Positions 6,377 through 12,459 of a stretch of DNA of 12,459 nucleotides are shown one piece after another. Source of the DNA: Nostoc sp. CHAB 5715 (GTDB lineage: Bacteria > Cyanobacteriota > Cyanobacteriia > Cyanobacteriales > Nostocaceae); assembly GCF_020829685.1 (NCBI RefSeq), contig NZ_JAIVFR010000077.1, positions 1 to 12,459 on the forward strand. The letters run 5' to 3'. A program made the position numbers and the translations under genes. How positions within the stretch are numbered: position 1 is the stretch's first letter; the number at the start of each line of letters is the position of its first letter. The notes beneath the pieces are model-generated. The model was not told the origin of the DNA. It made no database searches and saw only the letters and a program-made list of their open reading frames with translations.

Positions 6377-9169
6377 ATGCTAAAACTTTTGTTGGGCGAC
6401 CCCAACGCTCGTAAGCTTAAAAAATACCAACCTTCTGTTACTGAAATTAACCTTCTAGAGGAAGAAATTAAGGCTCTTTCCGATGAGGAGTTAAAAGGTA
6501 AAACCGTCGAATTTAAACAACGGTTTGCCAAAGGCGAAACTCTGGATGACCTATTGCCCGAAGCTTACGCCGTTGTCCGGGAAGCAGGACGGCGAGTCTT
6601 GGGCTTGCGGCACTTTGATGTCCAACTCCTTGGCGGTATCATTTTGCATGTAGGGCAAATTGCCGAAATGAAAACCGGTGAGGGTAAAACGCTCGTAGCA
6701 ACCTTACCGAGTTATTTAAATGGGCTTACTGGTAAAGGTGTACACGTTGTCACTGTGAACGATTACCTAGCTCGTCGGGATGCTGAATGGATGGGACAAG
6801 TGCATCGGTTCTTGGGGCTGAGTGTGGGGCTAATCCAGTCAACTATGACTCCCAATGAACGCCAGAAAAACTATGATTGCGATATCACTTATGTCACCAA
6901 CAGCGAGGTAGGGTTTGACTACCTGCGGGATAACATGGCGACATCAATGGCAGATGTGGTGCAACGCCCGTTCAATTATTGCGTGATTGACGAAGTAGAC
7001 TCGATTTTAATTGATGAAGCGCGGACACCGCTAATTATTTCCGGGCAGGTGGAAAGACCGACAGAAAAGTATCTGCAAGCAGCCGAAATCGCATTCACAC
7101 TAAAAAAAGACGAGCATTATGATGTGGATGAAAAAGCTCGTAACGTGCTTTTGACAGATGAAGGCTTTGCGGAATCAGAAAATCTTTTGGGAGTCACAGA
7201 TTTATTTGACCCAGAAGATCCTTGGGCGCACTTCATTTTCAATGCAATTAAAGCTAAAGAACTTTTCCTCAAGGATGTAAATTACATCGTCCGTAATGGC
7301 GAAGTGGTAATTGTAGATGAATTTACCGGTCGGGTGCTACCCGGACGGCGTTGGAGTGATGGACTACACCAGGCCATTGAAGCCAAAGAACACGTAGAAA
7401 TTCAGCCAGAAACTCAAACTCTAGCGACAATTACTTATCAAAATCTGTTCTTACTGTATCCAAAACTGGGTGGAATGACCGGAACGGCAAAAACGGAAGA
7501 ATCGGAATTTGAAAAAATTTACAAATTAGAAGTTGCGGTAATTCCCACCAACCGCGATCGCAGACGCGAAGATTTGTCTGATATGGTCTTTAAGACAGAA
7601 CCAGGCAAGTGGGGTGCGATCGCTAGAGAATGTGCCGAAATGCACGAACTCGGCAGACCTGTATTAGTAGGAACCACTAGTGTAGAAAAATCCGAACTTC
7701 TGAGTCGGCTGCTGAAGGAATTGGCGATTCCCCACGAATTACTCAACGCCCGACCCGAAAACGTCGAGCGTGAGGCGGAAATTGTCGCCCAAGCTGGACG
7801 AAAAGGTGCTGTTACCATTGCTACTAACATGGCTGGTAGAGGTACAGATATCATTTTGGGTGGTAACTCCGAATACATGGCACGTCTGAAGTTGCGGGAA
7901 TACTTCATGCCTCGGCTCGTCATGCCAGAGTCAGAAGATAGCTTTGGCGTGCAAAGACCAGCAGGATTGCCTACAGGACATGGTGGTGGTCAAGGCTTTG
8001 TCCCTGGTAAAAAAGTCAAAACTTGGCGGGCTTCACCAGAAATTTTCCCCACCCAATTGACAAAAGAAACAGAAAAACTACTCAAAGATGCAGTAGAAAT
8101 TGCGGTGCGTGAGTATGGCGATCGCAGTTTACCAGAACTGGAAGCAGAAGACAAGGTAGCTGTAGCCGCAGAAAAAGCTCCCATTGATGACCCTGTAATT
8201 CAAAAATTGCGGTCAGCATACAACCGCGTTAAGCAGGAATACGAACAATTTACTACCCGCGAACATGATGAAGTAGTGGGAATCGGTGGTTTGCACGTAA
8301 TTGGTACAGAACGTCACGAATCGCGGCGGATTGATAACCAGTTGCGCGGACGTGCAGGAAGACAAGGCGACCCTGGAACCACGAGATTCTTCCTCAGTTT
8401 AGAGGATAATCTATTGCGGATTTTTGGTGGCGATCGCGTTGCTGGGTTAATGAATGCTTTCCAAGTGGAAGAAGATATGCCCATCGAATCTGGGATGCTT
8501 ACCCGCAGTTTGGAAGGCGCACAGAAAAAAGTTGAAACCTACTACTACGACATTCGTAAGCAGGTATTCGAGTATGACGAAGTGATGAACAATCAACGTC
8601 GTGCTATTTATGCTGAACGTCGCCGGGTGTTAGAAGGTCAAGACTTGAAAGAACAGGTAATCAAGTACGCCGAAAAAACGATGGATGACATCGTTGATTA
8701 CTATATCAACATAGACTTGCCTTCGGAAGAGTGGGAGTTAGACAAGCTGGTTGAGAAAGTTAAAGAATTCGTCTATCTGCTAGCGGATTTGCAACCAAAT
8801 CAATTAGAAGATATGACAGTCAGCGAGATTAAAGCCTTCCTCCACGAACAGGTGCGAATTGCTTACGATCTCAAAGAAGCGCAGATTGACCAAGTTCAAC
8901 CCGGACTGATGCGCCAAGCTGAACGCTTCTTCATCTTGCAACGCATTGATACACTGTGGCGGGAACACCTGCAACAAATGGATGCCTTGCGCGAATCAGC
9001 AGGATTACGTAGTTATGGGCAAAAAGACCCATTGATTGAGTATAAGAGCGAGGGTTACGAATTGTTCTTGGATATGATGATCAACATCCGCCGAGATGTG
9101 GTGTACTCGTTGTTCATGTTCCAGCCGCAGCCGCAGCAGATGGTGCAGGCTTCGTCTGAGATGGTGTAA
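6377..9169 (+). CDS. secA: Preprotein translocase ATPase SecA
   Basis: SecA is the motor ATPase that drives unfolded preproteins through SecYEG; in cyanobacteria this happens at plasma and thylakoid membranes. The 930-residue product is full length for a cyanobacterial SecA. Visible motifs are Walker A MKTGEGKT (98-105), the DEAD-like VIDEVD (203-208), [10 protein letters not shown] in the second ATPase half (483-492), [17 protein letters not shown] (637-653) and the arginine-finger region [12 protein letters not shown] (656-667). Residues of about 500-632 form the extra insert seen in cyanobacterial SecA. The C-terminus ends in FQPQPQQ and lacks the Cys-rich zinc tail of E. coli SecA. The ATG at 6377 gives the expected N-terminus [14 protein letters not shown]; no Shine-Dalgarno sequence precedes it. 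The gene appears monocistronic. Confidence 0.98.
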   Translation: MLKLLLGDPNARKLKKYQPSVTEINLLEEEIKALSDEELKGKTVEFKQRFAKGETLDDLLPEAYAVVREAGRRVLGLRHFDVQLLGGIILHVGQIAEMKTGEGKTLVATLPSYLNGLTGKGVHVVTVNDYLARRDAEWMGQVHRFLGLSVGLIQSTMTPNERQKNYDCDITYVTNSEVGFDYLRDNMATSMADVVQRPFNYCVIDEVDSILIDEARTPLIISGQVERPTEKYLQAAEIAFTLKKDEHYDVDEKARNVLLTDEGFAESENLLGVTDLFDPEDPWAHFIFNAIKAKELFLKDVNYIVRNGEVVIVDEFTGRVLPGRRWSDGLHQAIEAKEHVEIQPETQTLATITYQNLFLLYPKLGGMTGTAKTEESEFEKIYKLEVAVIPTNRDRRREDLSDMVFKTEPGKWGAIARECAEMHELGRPVLVGTTSVEKSELLSRLLKELAIPHELLNARPENVEREAEIVAQAGRKGAVTIATNMAGRGTDIILGGNSEYMARLKLREYFMPRLVMPESEDSFGVQRPAGLPTGHGGGQGFVPGKKVKTWRASPEIFPTQLTKETEKLLKDAVEIAVREYGDRSLPELEAEDKVAVAAEKAPIDDPVIQKLRSAYNRVKQEYEQFTTREHDEVVGIGGLHVIGTERHESRRIDNQLRGRAGRQGDPGTTRFFLSLEDNLLRIFGGDRVAGLMNAFQVEEDMPIESGMLTRSLEGAQKKVETYYYDIRKQVFEYDEVMNNQRRAIYAERRRVLEGQDLKEQVIKYAEKTMDDIVDYYINIDLPSEEWELDKLVEKVKEFVYLLADLQPNQLEDMTVSEIKAFLHEQVRIAYDLKEAQIDQVQPGLMRQAERFFILQRIDTLWREHLQQMDALRESAGLRSYGQKDPLIEYKSEGYELFLDMMINIRRDVVYSLFMFQPQPQQMVQASSEMV

Positions 9170-9186
9170 GTAGGGAATATCTCATG

Positions 9187-9225
9187 CAGAGACGCAGAGG
9201 CGCAGAGAGTGCTTTTGCGTCTTTG
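9187..9225 (+). terminator. Hairpin after secA built from a GACGCAGAG-type repeat
   Basis: CAGAGACGCAGA (9187-9198) can pair with TTTGCGTCTTTG (9214-9225), allowing two mismatches or wobble pairs, and T-rich sequence follows. The left arm is two near-copies of a 9-mer (GACGCAGAG, GCGCAGAGA), a repeat style common between genes in these cyanobacteria. It may terminate secA transcription 18 bp after the stop. Confidence 0.45.
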
Positions 9226-9274
9226 TATTTTAAGGCATCTCTCAAAAATATTTTGTTTTCAGGAGTTTGCTGAA

Positions 9275-9733
9275 ATGGGTAAGCTGGTACTACCAAATCT
9301 TCAGGGTAAGCAAATGGGGCAAGTAGTAGTTACCCTCACTCTCACGAATCGAATTGATCAAGTTTTGGCACAGCGAGGCTTTATTTCTCCAGAGGAAGTT
9401 CGCTCTTGTATTTTGGATAATGTTTTAGTTGATACGGGTGCAACTTTGCTGTGTTTACCTGCTAGCATTATTAGTCAACTAGGTTTAGTCCAAGGTGGAG
9501 AAGCCCAGGTAGAGACTGCGGCTGGAGTGCAGCAGGGGCGGATTTTCCGAGATGTTGAACTTAGTATTGGAGAACGTCAAGGAACCTTTGATTGTTTGGA
9601 ACTAACAGAAGTACCATATCCCCTTTTGGGTGTGACGCCAATGGAAGTTTTAGGGTTAGAAGCAGACCTTAAAAATCGGAAGTTGCGGATTTTACCGATG
9701 AATTCTGAGCAAACTTATCTGAGTGTATTGTAA
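9275..9733 (+). CDS. Retropepsin-like aspartic protease (single-domain, clan AA)
   Basis: The active-site motif of pepsin/retropepsin proteases is clear: VLVDTGATLLCLP, with Asp53-Thr54-Gly55-Ala56. A downstream hydrophobic-hydrophobic-Gly element, YPLLGV (115-120), fits the second conserved strand of the fold. At 152 residues it carries one active-site triad, so, like retroviral proteases, it should work as a homodimer; the substrate is unknown. The ATG at 9275 is chosen over upstream in-frame starts because AGGAG (9261-9265) sits 9 nt before it and the protein then begins at a natural N-terminus. There is no signal peptide or membrane segment, so it is probably cytoplasmic. The stop codon is part of a 14-bp palindrome, TAAGCGATCGCTTA (9731-9744), that contains a HIP1 site. 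Confidence 0.8.
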   Translation: MGKLVLPNLQGKQMGQVVVTLTLTNRIDQVLAQRGFISPEEVRSCILDNVLVDTGATLLCLPASIISQLGLVQGGEAQVETAAGVQQGRIFRDVELSIGERQGTFDCLELTEVPYPLLGVTPMEVLGLEADLKNRKLRILPMNSEQTYLSVL

Positions 9734-9844
9734 GCGATCGCTTATGCTTGGCGTAGTTTTGGGATTGTCTGTGGTGCGATCTCATCGAACAGAATGTTTA
9801 TATAGGGTCATGCTATGCTATTGGGGTGTCTAATAAAGAGAGTC

Positions 9845-10036
9845 ATGACTGCCCCAGTGGAAGAATTATTAAGCACCTTTGATCGTCTGCCAGAGTCAGA
9901 GAGACTGGAAATAGCTCTGGAGATTTTAAAAAGGGTTAGACATTTGGACTTTCCATATTTGTCAAATGAAGATTTGGTTTGGAATGCAGAAGAACTTTTT
10001 TTGGAGTTAGATCGACAAGAAGCTTCCGATGAGTAG
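9845..10036 (+). CDS. Antitoxin-like protein paired with a MazF-type toxin
   Basis: This 63-residue protein begins MTAPVEELLSTFDRLPESE, a helical pattern seen in small cyanobacterial antitoxins of the 'addiction module' kind; the rest is acidic and helical (LVWNAEELFLELDRQEASDE). It shows no obvious AbrB or ribbon-helix-helix DNA-binding domain, so the family is uncertain. The role is inferred from position: its stop overlaps the toxin start by 8 bp. The ATG at 9845 is preferred over the one at 9815 because it is preceded by AAAGAGAG and matches the likely family N-terminus; the longer form would add ten residues. The likely product neutralises the MazF partner. Confidence 0.7.
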   Translation: MTAPVEELLSTFDRLPESERLEIALEILKRVRHLDFPYLSNEDLVWNAEELFLELDRQEASDE

Positions 10037-10370
10037 CCCTAATCGTGGAGAAGTTTGGCTTGTCGATCTTGGCTACACAGCAAAAGTCAGACCATGCTTA
10101 ATTATTAGTATTCCTGCCCTAGAGCAGGATCGAGCACTAGCAACCCTAATTCCTCATACGACTAGCTTACGCGGTTCAAGATTTGAGGTGGCGCTAAAGG
10201 TAAACTTTCTCCGAGCAGGAGTGTTTGACGTACAAAATATTATTACAATTCCACATGCAAAGTTACTCCGAAAGTTGGGAAACTTGACACCAGAACAACT
10301 AGTTGAAGTTGAAAAAGTATTACTCTTTTGGCTAGGATTGAAGGAGAGAAATTTTGAGAGCGATGAGTAG
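10029..10370 (+). CDS. MazF/PemK-family mRNA interferase toxin
   Basis: The 113-residue protein has the signature start of MazF/PemK toxins, RGEVWLVDLG (6-15), followed by VRPCLIIS (20-27) and PHTTSLRGSRFEV (42-54), and the late element GVFDVQNIITIPHAKLLRKLG (64-84). Members cleave mRNA at short sequences as free dimers and are held inactive by the antitoxin; Arg21 and the Thr/Ser pair near 44-46 correspond to the usual catalytic region. It overlaps the antitoxin stop by 8 bp, so translation is probably coupled. It looks intact, unlike the RelE-type locus further left. Confidence 0.9.
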   Translation: MSSPNRGEVWLVDLGYTAKVRPCLIISIPALEQDRALATLIPHTTSLRGSRFEVALKVNFLRAGVFDVQNIITIPHAKLLRKLGNLTPEQLVEVEKVLLFWLGLKERNFESDE

Positions 10371-10436
10371 GAACTTAAGATAGGTAAAAATCCTAGATTT
10401 AAAGGCTTCTAAAATACTATCGCTTTATATTAATTA

Positions 10437-10559
10437 ATGAAAAAGCTCTTATTTATCTGTAGCCAGAATAAGTTGCGAAGTCCCACCGCCGAGGCTGTGT
10501 TTTCTGAATATGAAGGACTTGAAACGGACTCGGCAGGTTTGGATCAACAATATACCTAG
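10437..10559 (+). pseudogene. Low-molecular-weight tyrosine phosphatase, 5' fragment
   Basis: A short frame encodes 40 residues starting MKKLLFICSQNKLRSPTAEA. It contains the C-x5-R-S phosphate-binding loop of low-molecular-weight protein tyrosine phosphatases (Cys8 to Arg14-Ser15), then SAGLD, where the family normally continues for over 60 more residues. Here the frame ends in TAG at 10557-10559, at the boundary of an inverted-repeat element. The catalytic Cys and Arg remain but the Asp general acid and most of the fold are gone, so it is a remnant. Confidence 0.75.
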
Positions 10560-10648
10560 GACTTACGCACGCTCTACGAATTCTTGGCGTTCTTGGCGTC
10601 TTGGCGGTTCGATAAATTAAGCCTTTCGGCGATTTTTGCGTAAGTCCT
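10558..10648. mobile_element. 91-bp MITE-like element with perfect 12-bp terminal inverted repeats
   Basis: AGGACTTACGCA (10558-10569) and its exact reverse complement TGCGTAAGTCCT (10637-10648) bound the element. Inside, the 9-mer TTCTTGGCG is repeated in tandem at 10581 and 10590 with a partial third unit. ATACC lies just outside both ends (10552-10556 and 10650-10654), one base from each terminus, and may be a target duplication. It codes for nothing. The sequences left and right belong to two different truncated genes. Confidence 0.75.
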
Positions 10649-10783
10649 GATACCATCTGAGCCAATTCCAAAATTTCGATGGCAAATTGTTTTAATTTTT
10701 TCAGGGGTAAGCGGAAATAGTAAATCTTGGGGATTAATAACTAGATAGTCGTTGCCAAGAGCATGATATTTATAGAACTTCAT
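10649..10783 (-). pseudogene. Diaminopimelate epimerase (DapF) 5' fragment
   Basis: On the minus strand the ATG at 10783 starts 45 residues that match the DapF N-terminus: MKFYKYHALGNDYLVI, then LTPEKIKTICHRNFGIGSDGI. DapF interconverts LL- and meso-diaminopimelate for lysine and peptidoglycan synthesis. Homology stops exactly at the element boundary, before either catalytic cysteine, and the frame continues into element sequence until 10574. The fragment cannot be an active enzyme. Since the reaction is normally essential, an intact copy should lie elsewhere in the genome. Confidence 0.85.
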
Positions 10784-10831
10784 CAATTTAGGCTAATCAC
10801 ACACCACTACAAGGCAAAAAAATTGCTGTAC

Positions 10832-11311
10832 TTAAATTAAATCTAATTGCATTACATTCCCTTCAGAGAAACCGAGGCTGGAGTAAACTGGTTTACCCGA
10901 TGGCGAGGCGTTAAGAAGTACTCGCGTACAACCGATCGCTTTTAAATATTCAATTGCTCTATTAGTCAGGCATTTAGCAATGCCTTGTCCGCGGTAAGAT
11001 TGTTCAACGTAAACCCCCCAAATATATCCAAATTTGCGGTGTTCATATTTTAAAACGTTCGGGTATAAACCTGCAAACAGTTGACAACTTGCAGAACCCA
11101 CAATTGCATTATCAACCTCTGCAACAAAAGCCTTGTAAAATAAATCTCGACGCGCCTCTTCTATGAATTTGAGGGTAATATTCTGCCAATCAAAATCGAT
11201 ATTACTCTCATAAACACCAATATCTAGCCACATTTGGTAAAAGTGTTTTGCAATCAGTAAGTCTTCTTCGGTGGCGGCTTCTCTGATAGTGATATGTTTA
11301 TCTGTCAGCAT
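10832..11311 (-). CDS. GNAT-family N-acetyltransferase
   Basis: The 159-residue protein has the layout of a GCN5-related acetyltransferase. The central strand FGYIWGVYVEQSYRGQGIAKCLT (94-116) carries the acetyl-CoA pyrophosphate loop R107-G-Q-G-I-A112. A helix (RAIEYLKAIGC) and the late strand with YSSLGF (143-148) follow, as is typical. The acceptor substrate is not evident. The start at 11311 fits the N-terminus MLTDKHITIREA; a weak GGA lies just before it. It is co-directional with leuA but separated by 122 bp containing two hairpins, so it probably has its own promoter. Confidence 0.9.
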   Translation of the reverse strand: MLTDKHITIREAATEEDLLIAKHFYQMWLDIGVYESNIDFDWQNITLKFIEEARRDLFYKAFVAEVDNAIVGSASCQLFAGLYPNVLKYEHRKFGYIWGVYVEQSYRGQGIAKCLTNRAIEYLKAIGCTRVLLNASPSGKPVYSSLGFSEGNVMQLDLI

Positions 11312-11347
11312 AATTTTCCAACAAATTTTCTGAACTCACACCTAACG

Positions 11348-11375
11348 CCTTCCCAAGGTCGGGAAGGAGTTTTTT
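11348..11375 (+). terminator. Terminator-like hairpin on the plus strand
   Basis: CCTTCCC (11348-11354) and GGGAAGG (11361-11367) form a perfect GC-rich 7-bp stem with a 6-nt loop, followed by AGTTTTTT. This is a good intrinsic terminator in the plus direction, yet both flanking genes run minus. It would block plus-strand transcription from entering leuA antisense, or act simply as a hairpin in the minus-strand transcript. Confidence 0.5.
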
Positions 11376-11390
11376 AGCTGATGCTAAAAA
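11371..11390 (-). terminator. Hairpin after leuA
   Basis: TTTTTAGC and GCTAAAAA make a perfect 8-bp stem around TGAT, 43 bp past the leuA stop. On the minus strand it ends in A-rich rather than T-rich sequence, so termination efficiency is unclear. Its T-run overlaps the tail of the neighbouring plus-strand hairpin. Confidence 0.4.
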
Positions 11391-11433
11391 CAAGGTGCGG
11401 TGCTTGTATTATGGACAGTTTGACAGATACGAC

Positions 11434-12459
11434 TTAGACTTTCTGTGCAGATACTTCCTCTGGCTTTTCTTGCCTATGCAACGCAGAATACAGCCTATTG
11501 AGTGCATTTACATAGGCTTGCGCGGATGCCACGATGATATCTGTGTTCGCTGCATGACCAGAAAACACTTTAGATTCATAACGTAAACGAATTGTCACTT
11601 CTCCAATGGCATCAATACCAGCTGTTACTGACTGCACAGAAAACTCAATCAACTCGTTAGGCACATTCACCACACGGTTGATGGCTTTGTAAACTGCATC
11701 TACTGGCCCAGTACCGATCGCAGCATCGGTTAATTCTTCACCGTCTGGGGTACGGAGGGTGACTGTAGCTGTAGGACGGGCGTTGCTACCACAGGAAACT
11801 TGCACCAACTCTACTCGGAACAAATCGGGTGCTTGTTGGATTTCATCGTTAACGATCGCTTCCAAATCCCAATCAGAAATATCTTTCTTTTTATCTGCTA
11901 CTTCTTTGAATCTGACGAATGCTTTATTTAACTCAGTATCTGACAGTTCAAAGCCCAATTCTTTCAACCGGGTGCGGAAAGCATTTCTGCCTGAATGTTT
12001 GCCCAAAACTATTTGATTATCTGTTAAACCAATCAATTGGGCATCCATAATTTCATAGGTGAGCTTATTTTTTAGCACACCATCTTGGTGAATTCCAGAC
12101 TCATGAGCAAAAGCATTGGCCCCGACGATCGCTTTATTTGGTTGTACTAACATTCCCGTCAAATTGGAAACTAAGCGTGAGGTTTTGTAAATTTGCCGGG
12201 TGTCGATATTTGTGAGGGATTCTTGAGATTCTTCTGGTCTTCCCAAATAAGGATTAAAATATTGTCGCCGCACATGCAACGCCATCACTAATTCTTCTAG
12301 TGATGCATTTCCGGCACGTTCGCCAATGCCATTAATCGTACATTCTAGTTGCCGTGCGCCATTTTTCACGGCTTCTAAGAAGTTAGCAACTGCCAAACCT
12401 AAATCATTATGACCGTGAACGGAAATAATCGCTTGGTCGATGTTGGGGACAATGCTTTT
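11434..12459 (-). CDS. leuA: 2-isopropylmalate synthase LeuA (C-terminal 341 residues; 5' end outside window)
   Basis: LeuA condenses acetyl-CoA with 2-ketoisovalerate, the first committed step of leucine synthesis. The frame is open to the window end. The visible part starts in the TIM barrel with the metal-binding HxH motif in [11 protein letters not shown], then [16 protein letters not shown], the HESGIHQDG motif and GKHSGRNAF. The last ~115 residues, after about [12 protein letters not shown], form the leucine-binding regulatory domain, with [13 protein letters not shown] and [22 protein letters not shown] near the end. This domain makes leucine feedback inhibition likely. The promoter and N-terminus lie outside the window. 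Confidence 0.97.
   Translation of the reverse strand, partial: KSIVPNIDQAIISVHGHNDLGLAVANFLEAVKNGARQLECTINGIGERAGNASLEELVMALHVRRQYFNPYLGRPEESQESLTNIDTRQIYKTSRLVSNLTGMLVQPNKAIVGANAFAHESGIHQDGVLKNKLTYEIMDAQLIGLTDNQIVLGKHSGRNAFRTRLKELGFELSDTELNKAFVRFKEVADKKKDISDWDLEAIVNDEIQQAPDLFRVELVQVSCGSNARPTATVTLRTPDGEELTDAAIGTGPVDAVYKAINRVVNVPNELIEFSVQSVTAGIDAIGEVTIRLRYESKVFSGHAANTDIIVASAQAYVNALNRLYSALHRQEKPEEVSAQKV

Noticed and set aside
7519..8184. Minus-strand frames of 134 and 64 residues inside secA
   Set aside because: They lie wholly within the conserved SecA coding sequence and show serine-rich composition typical of an antisense shadow.
10574..10648. C-terminal extension of the dapF frame (RTYAKIAERLNLSNRQ...)
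   Set aside because: This sequence is encoded by the inverted-repeat element, not by dapF, so it is a read-through artefact.

Overview
The window reads as chromosomal DNA of a cyanobacterium, most likely a filamentous heterocyst-forming one (Nostocales). The evidence is eleven copies of the HIP1 octamer GCGATCGC, a SecA with the long insert seen in cyanobacterial SecA, a RelN-type antitoxin, a pentapeptide-repeat/CHAT fusion, and several small repeats of the heptamer and MITE-like kinds that litter Nostoc-type genomes. No species can be named from the sequence alone.

Layout, left to right. (1) Positions 1-2504 hold most of a large membrane protein, open at its 5' end, that joins transmembrane helices, pentapeptide repeats, a coiled coil and a C-terminal CHAT caspase-like domain. 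(2) Positions 2637-3242 (minus) hold a dead tyrosine recombinase. It is split by a ~129-bp MITE-like element with terminal inverted repeats and a 3-4 bp target duplication, and it has also lost its 3' end. (3) Positions 3338-4093 encode a classical short-chain dehydrogenase. (4) Positions 4105-5149 hold a rearranged RelE/RelN toxin-antitoxin locus: two ~97% identical toxin copies flank one antitoxin. The downstream copy has two in-frame stops and the upstream copy has an odd N-terminus. (5) Positions 5297-5899 encode a membrane-anchored or exported diheme c-type cytochrome, followed by a G-quadruplex-type G-rich/C-rich inverted repeat. (6) Positions 6377-9169 encode complete SecA, preceded by inverted arrays of a heptamer. 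(7) Positions 9275-9733 encode a small retropepsin-like aspartic protease. (8) Positions 9845-10370 encode an overlapping MazF-type toxin and its antitoxin. (9) Positions 10437-10783 form a scar: the first 40 codons of a low-molecular-weight tyrosine phosphatase and the first 45 codons of a DapF-like epimerase face each other across a 91-bp element with perfect 12-bp terminal inverted repeats. (10) Positions 10832-11311 (minus) encode a GNAT acetyltransferase. (11) From 11434 to the window end (minus) lies the C-terminal 341 residues of LeuA.

Two housekeeping genes, secA and leuA, bracket or interrupt accessory material. Apart from the two toxin-antitoxin pairs, the genes do not form an evident operon or pathway. 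The accessory stretches show repeated small-element insertion, gene truncation and toxin duplication. The most unusual items are the membrane/pentapeptide/CHAT protein, the reconstructable MITE insertion in the recombinase, and the toxin-antitoxin-toxin arrangement with one toxin killed by nonsense codons.
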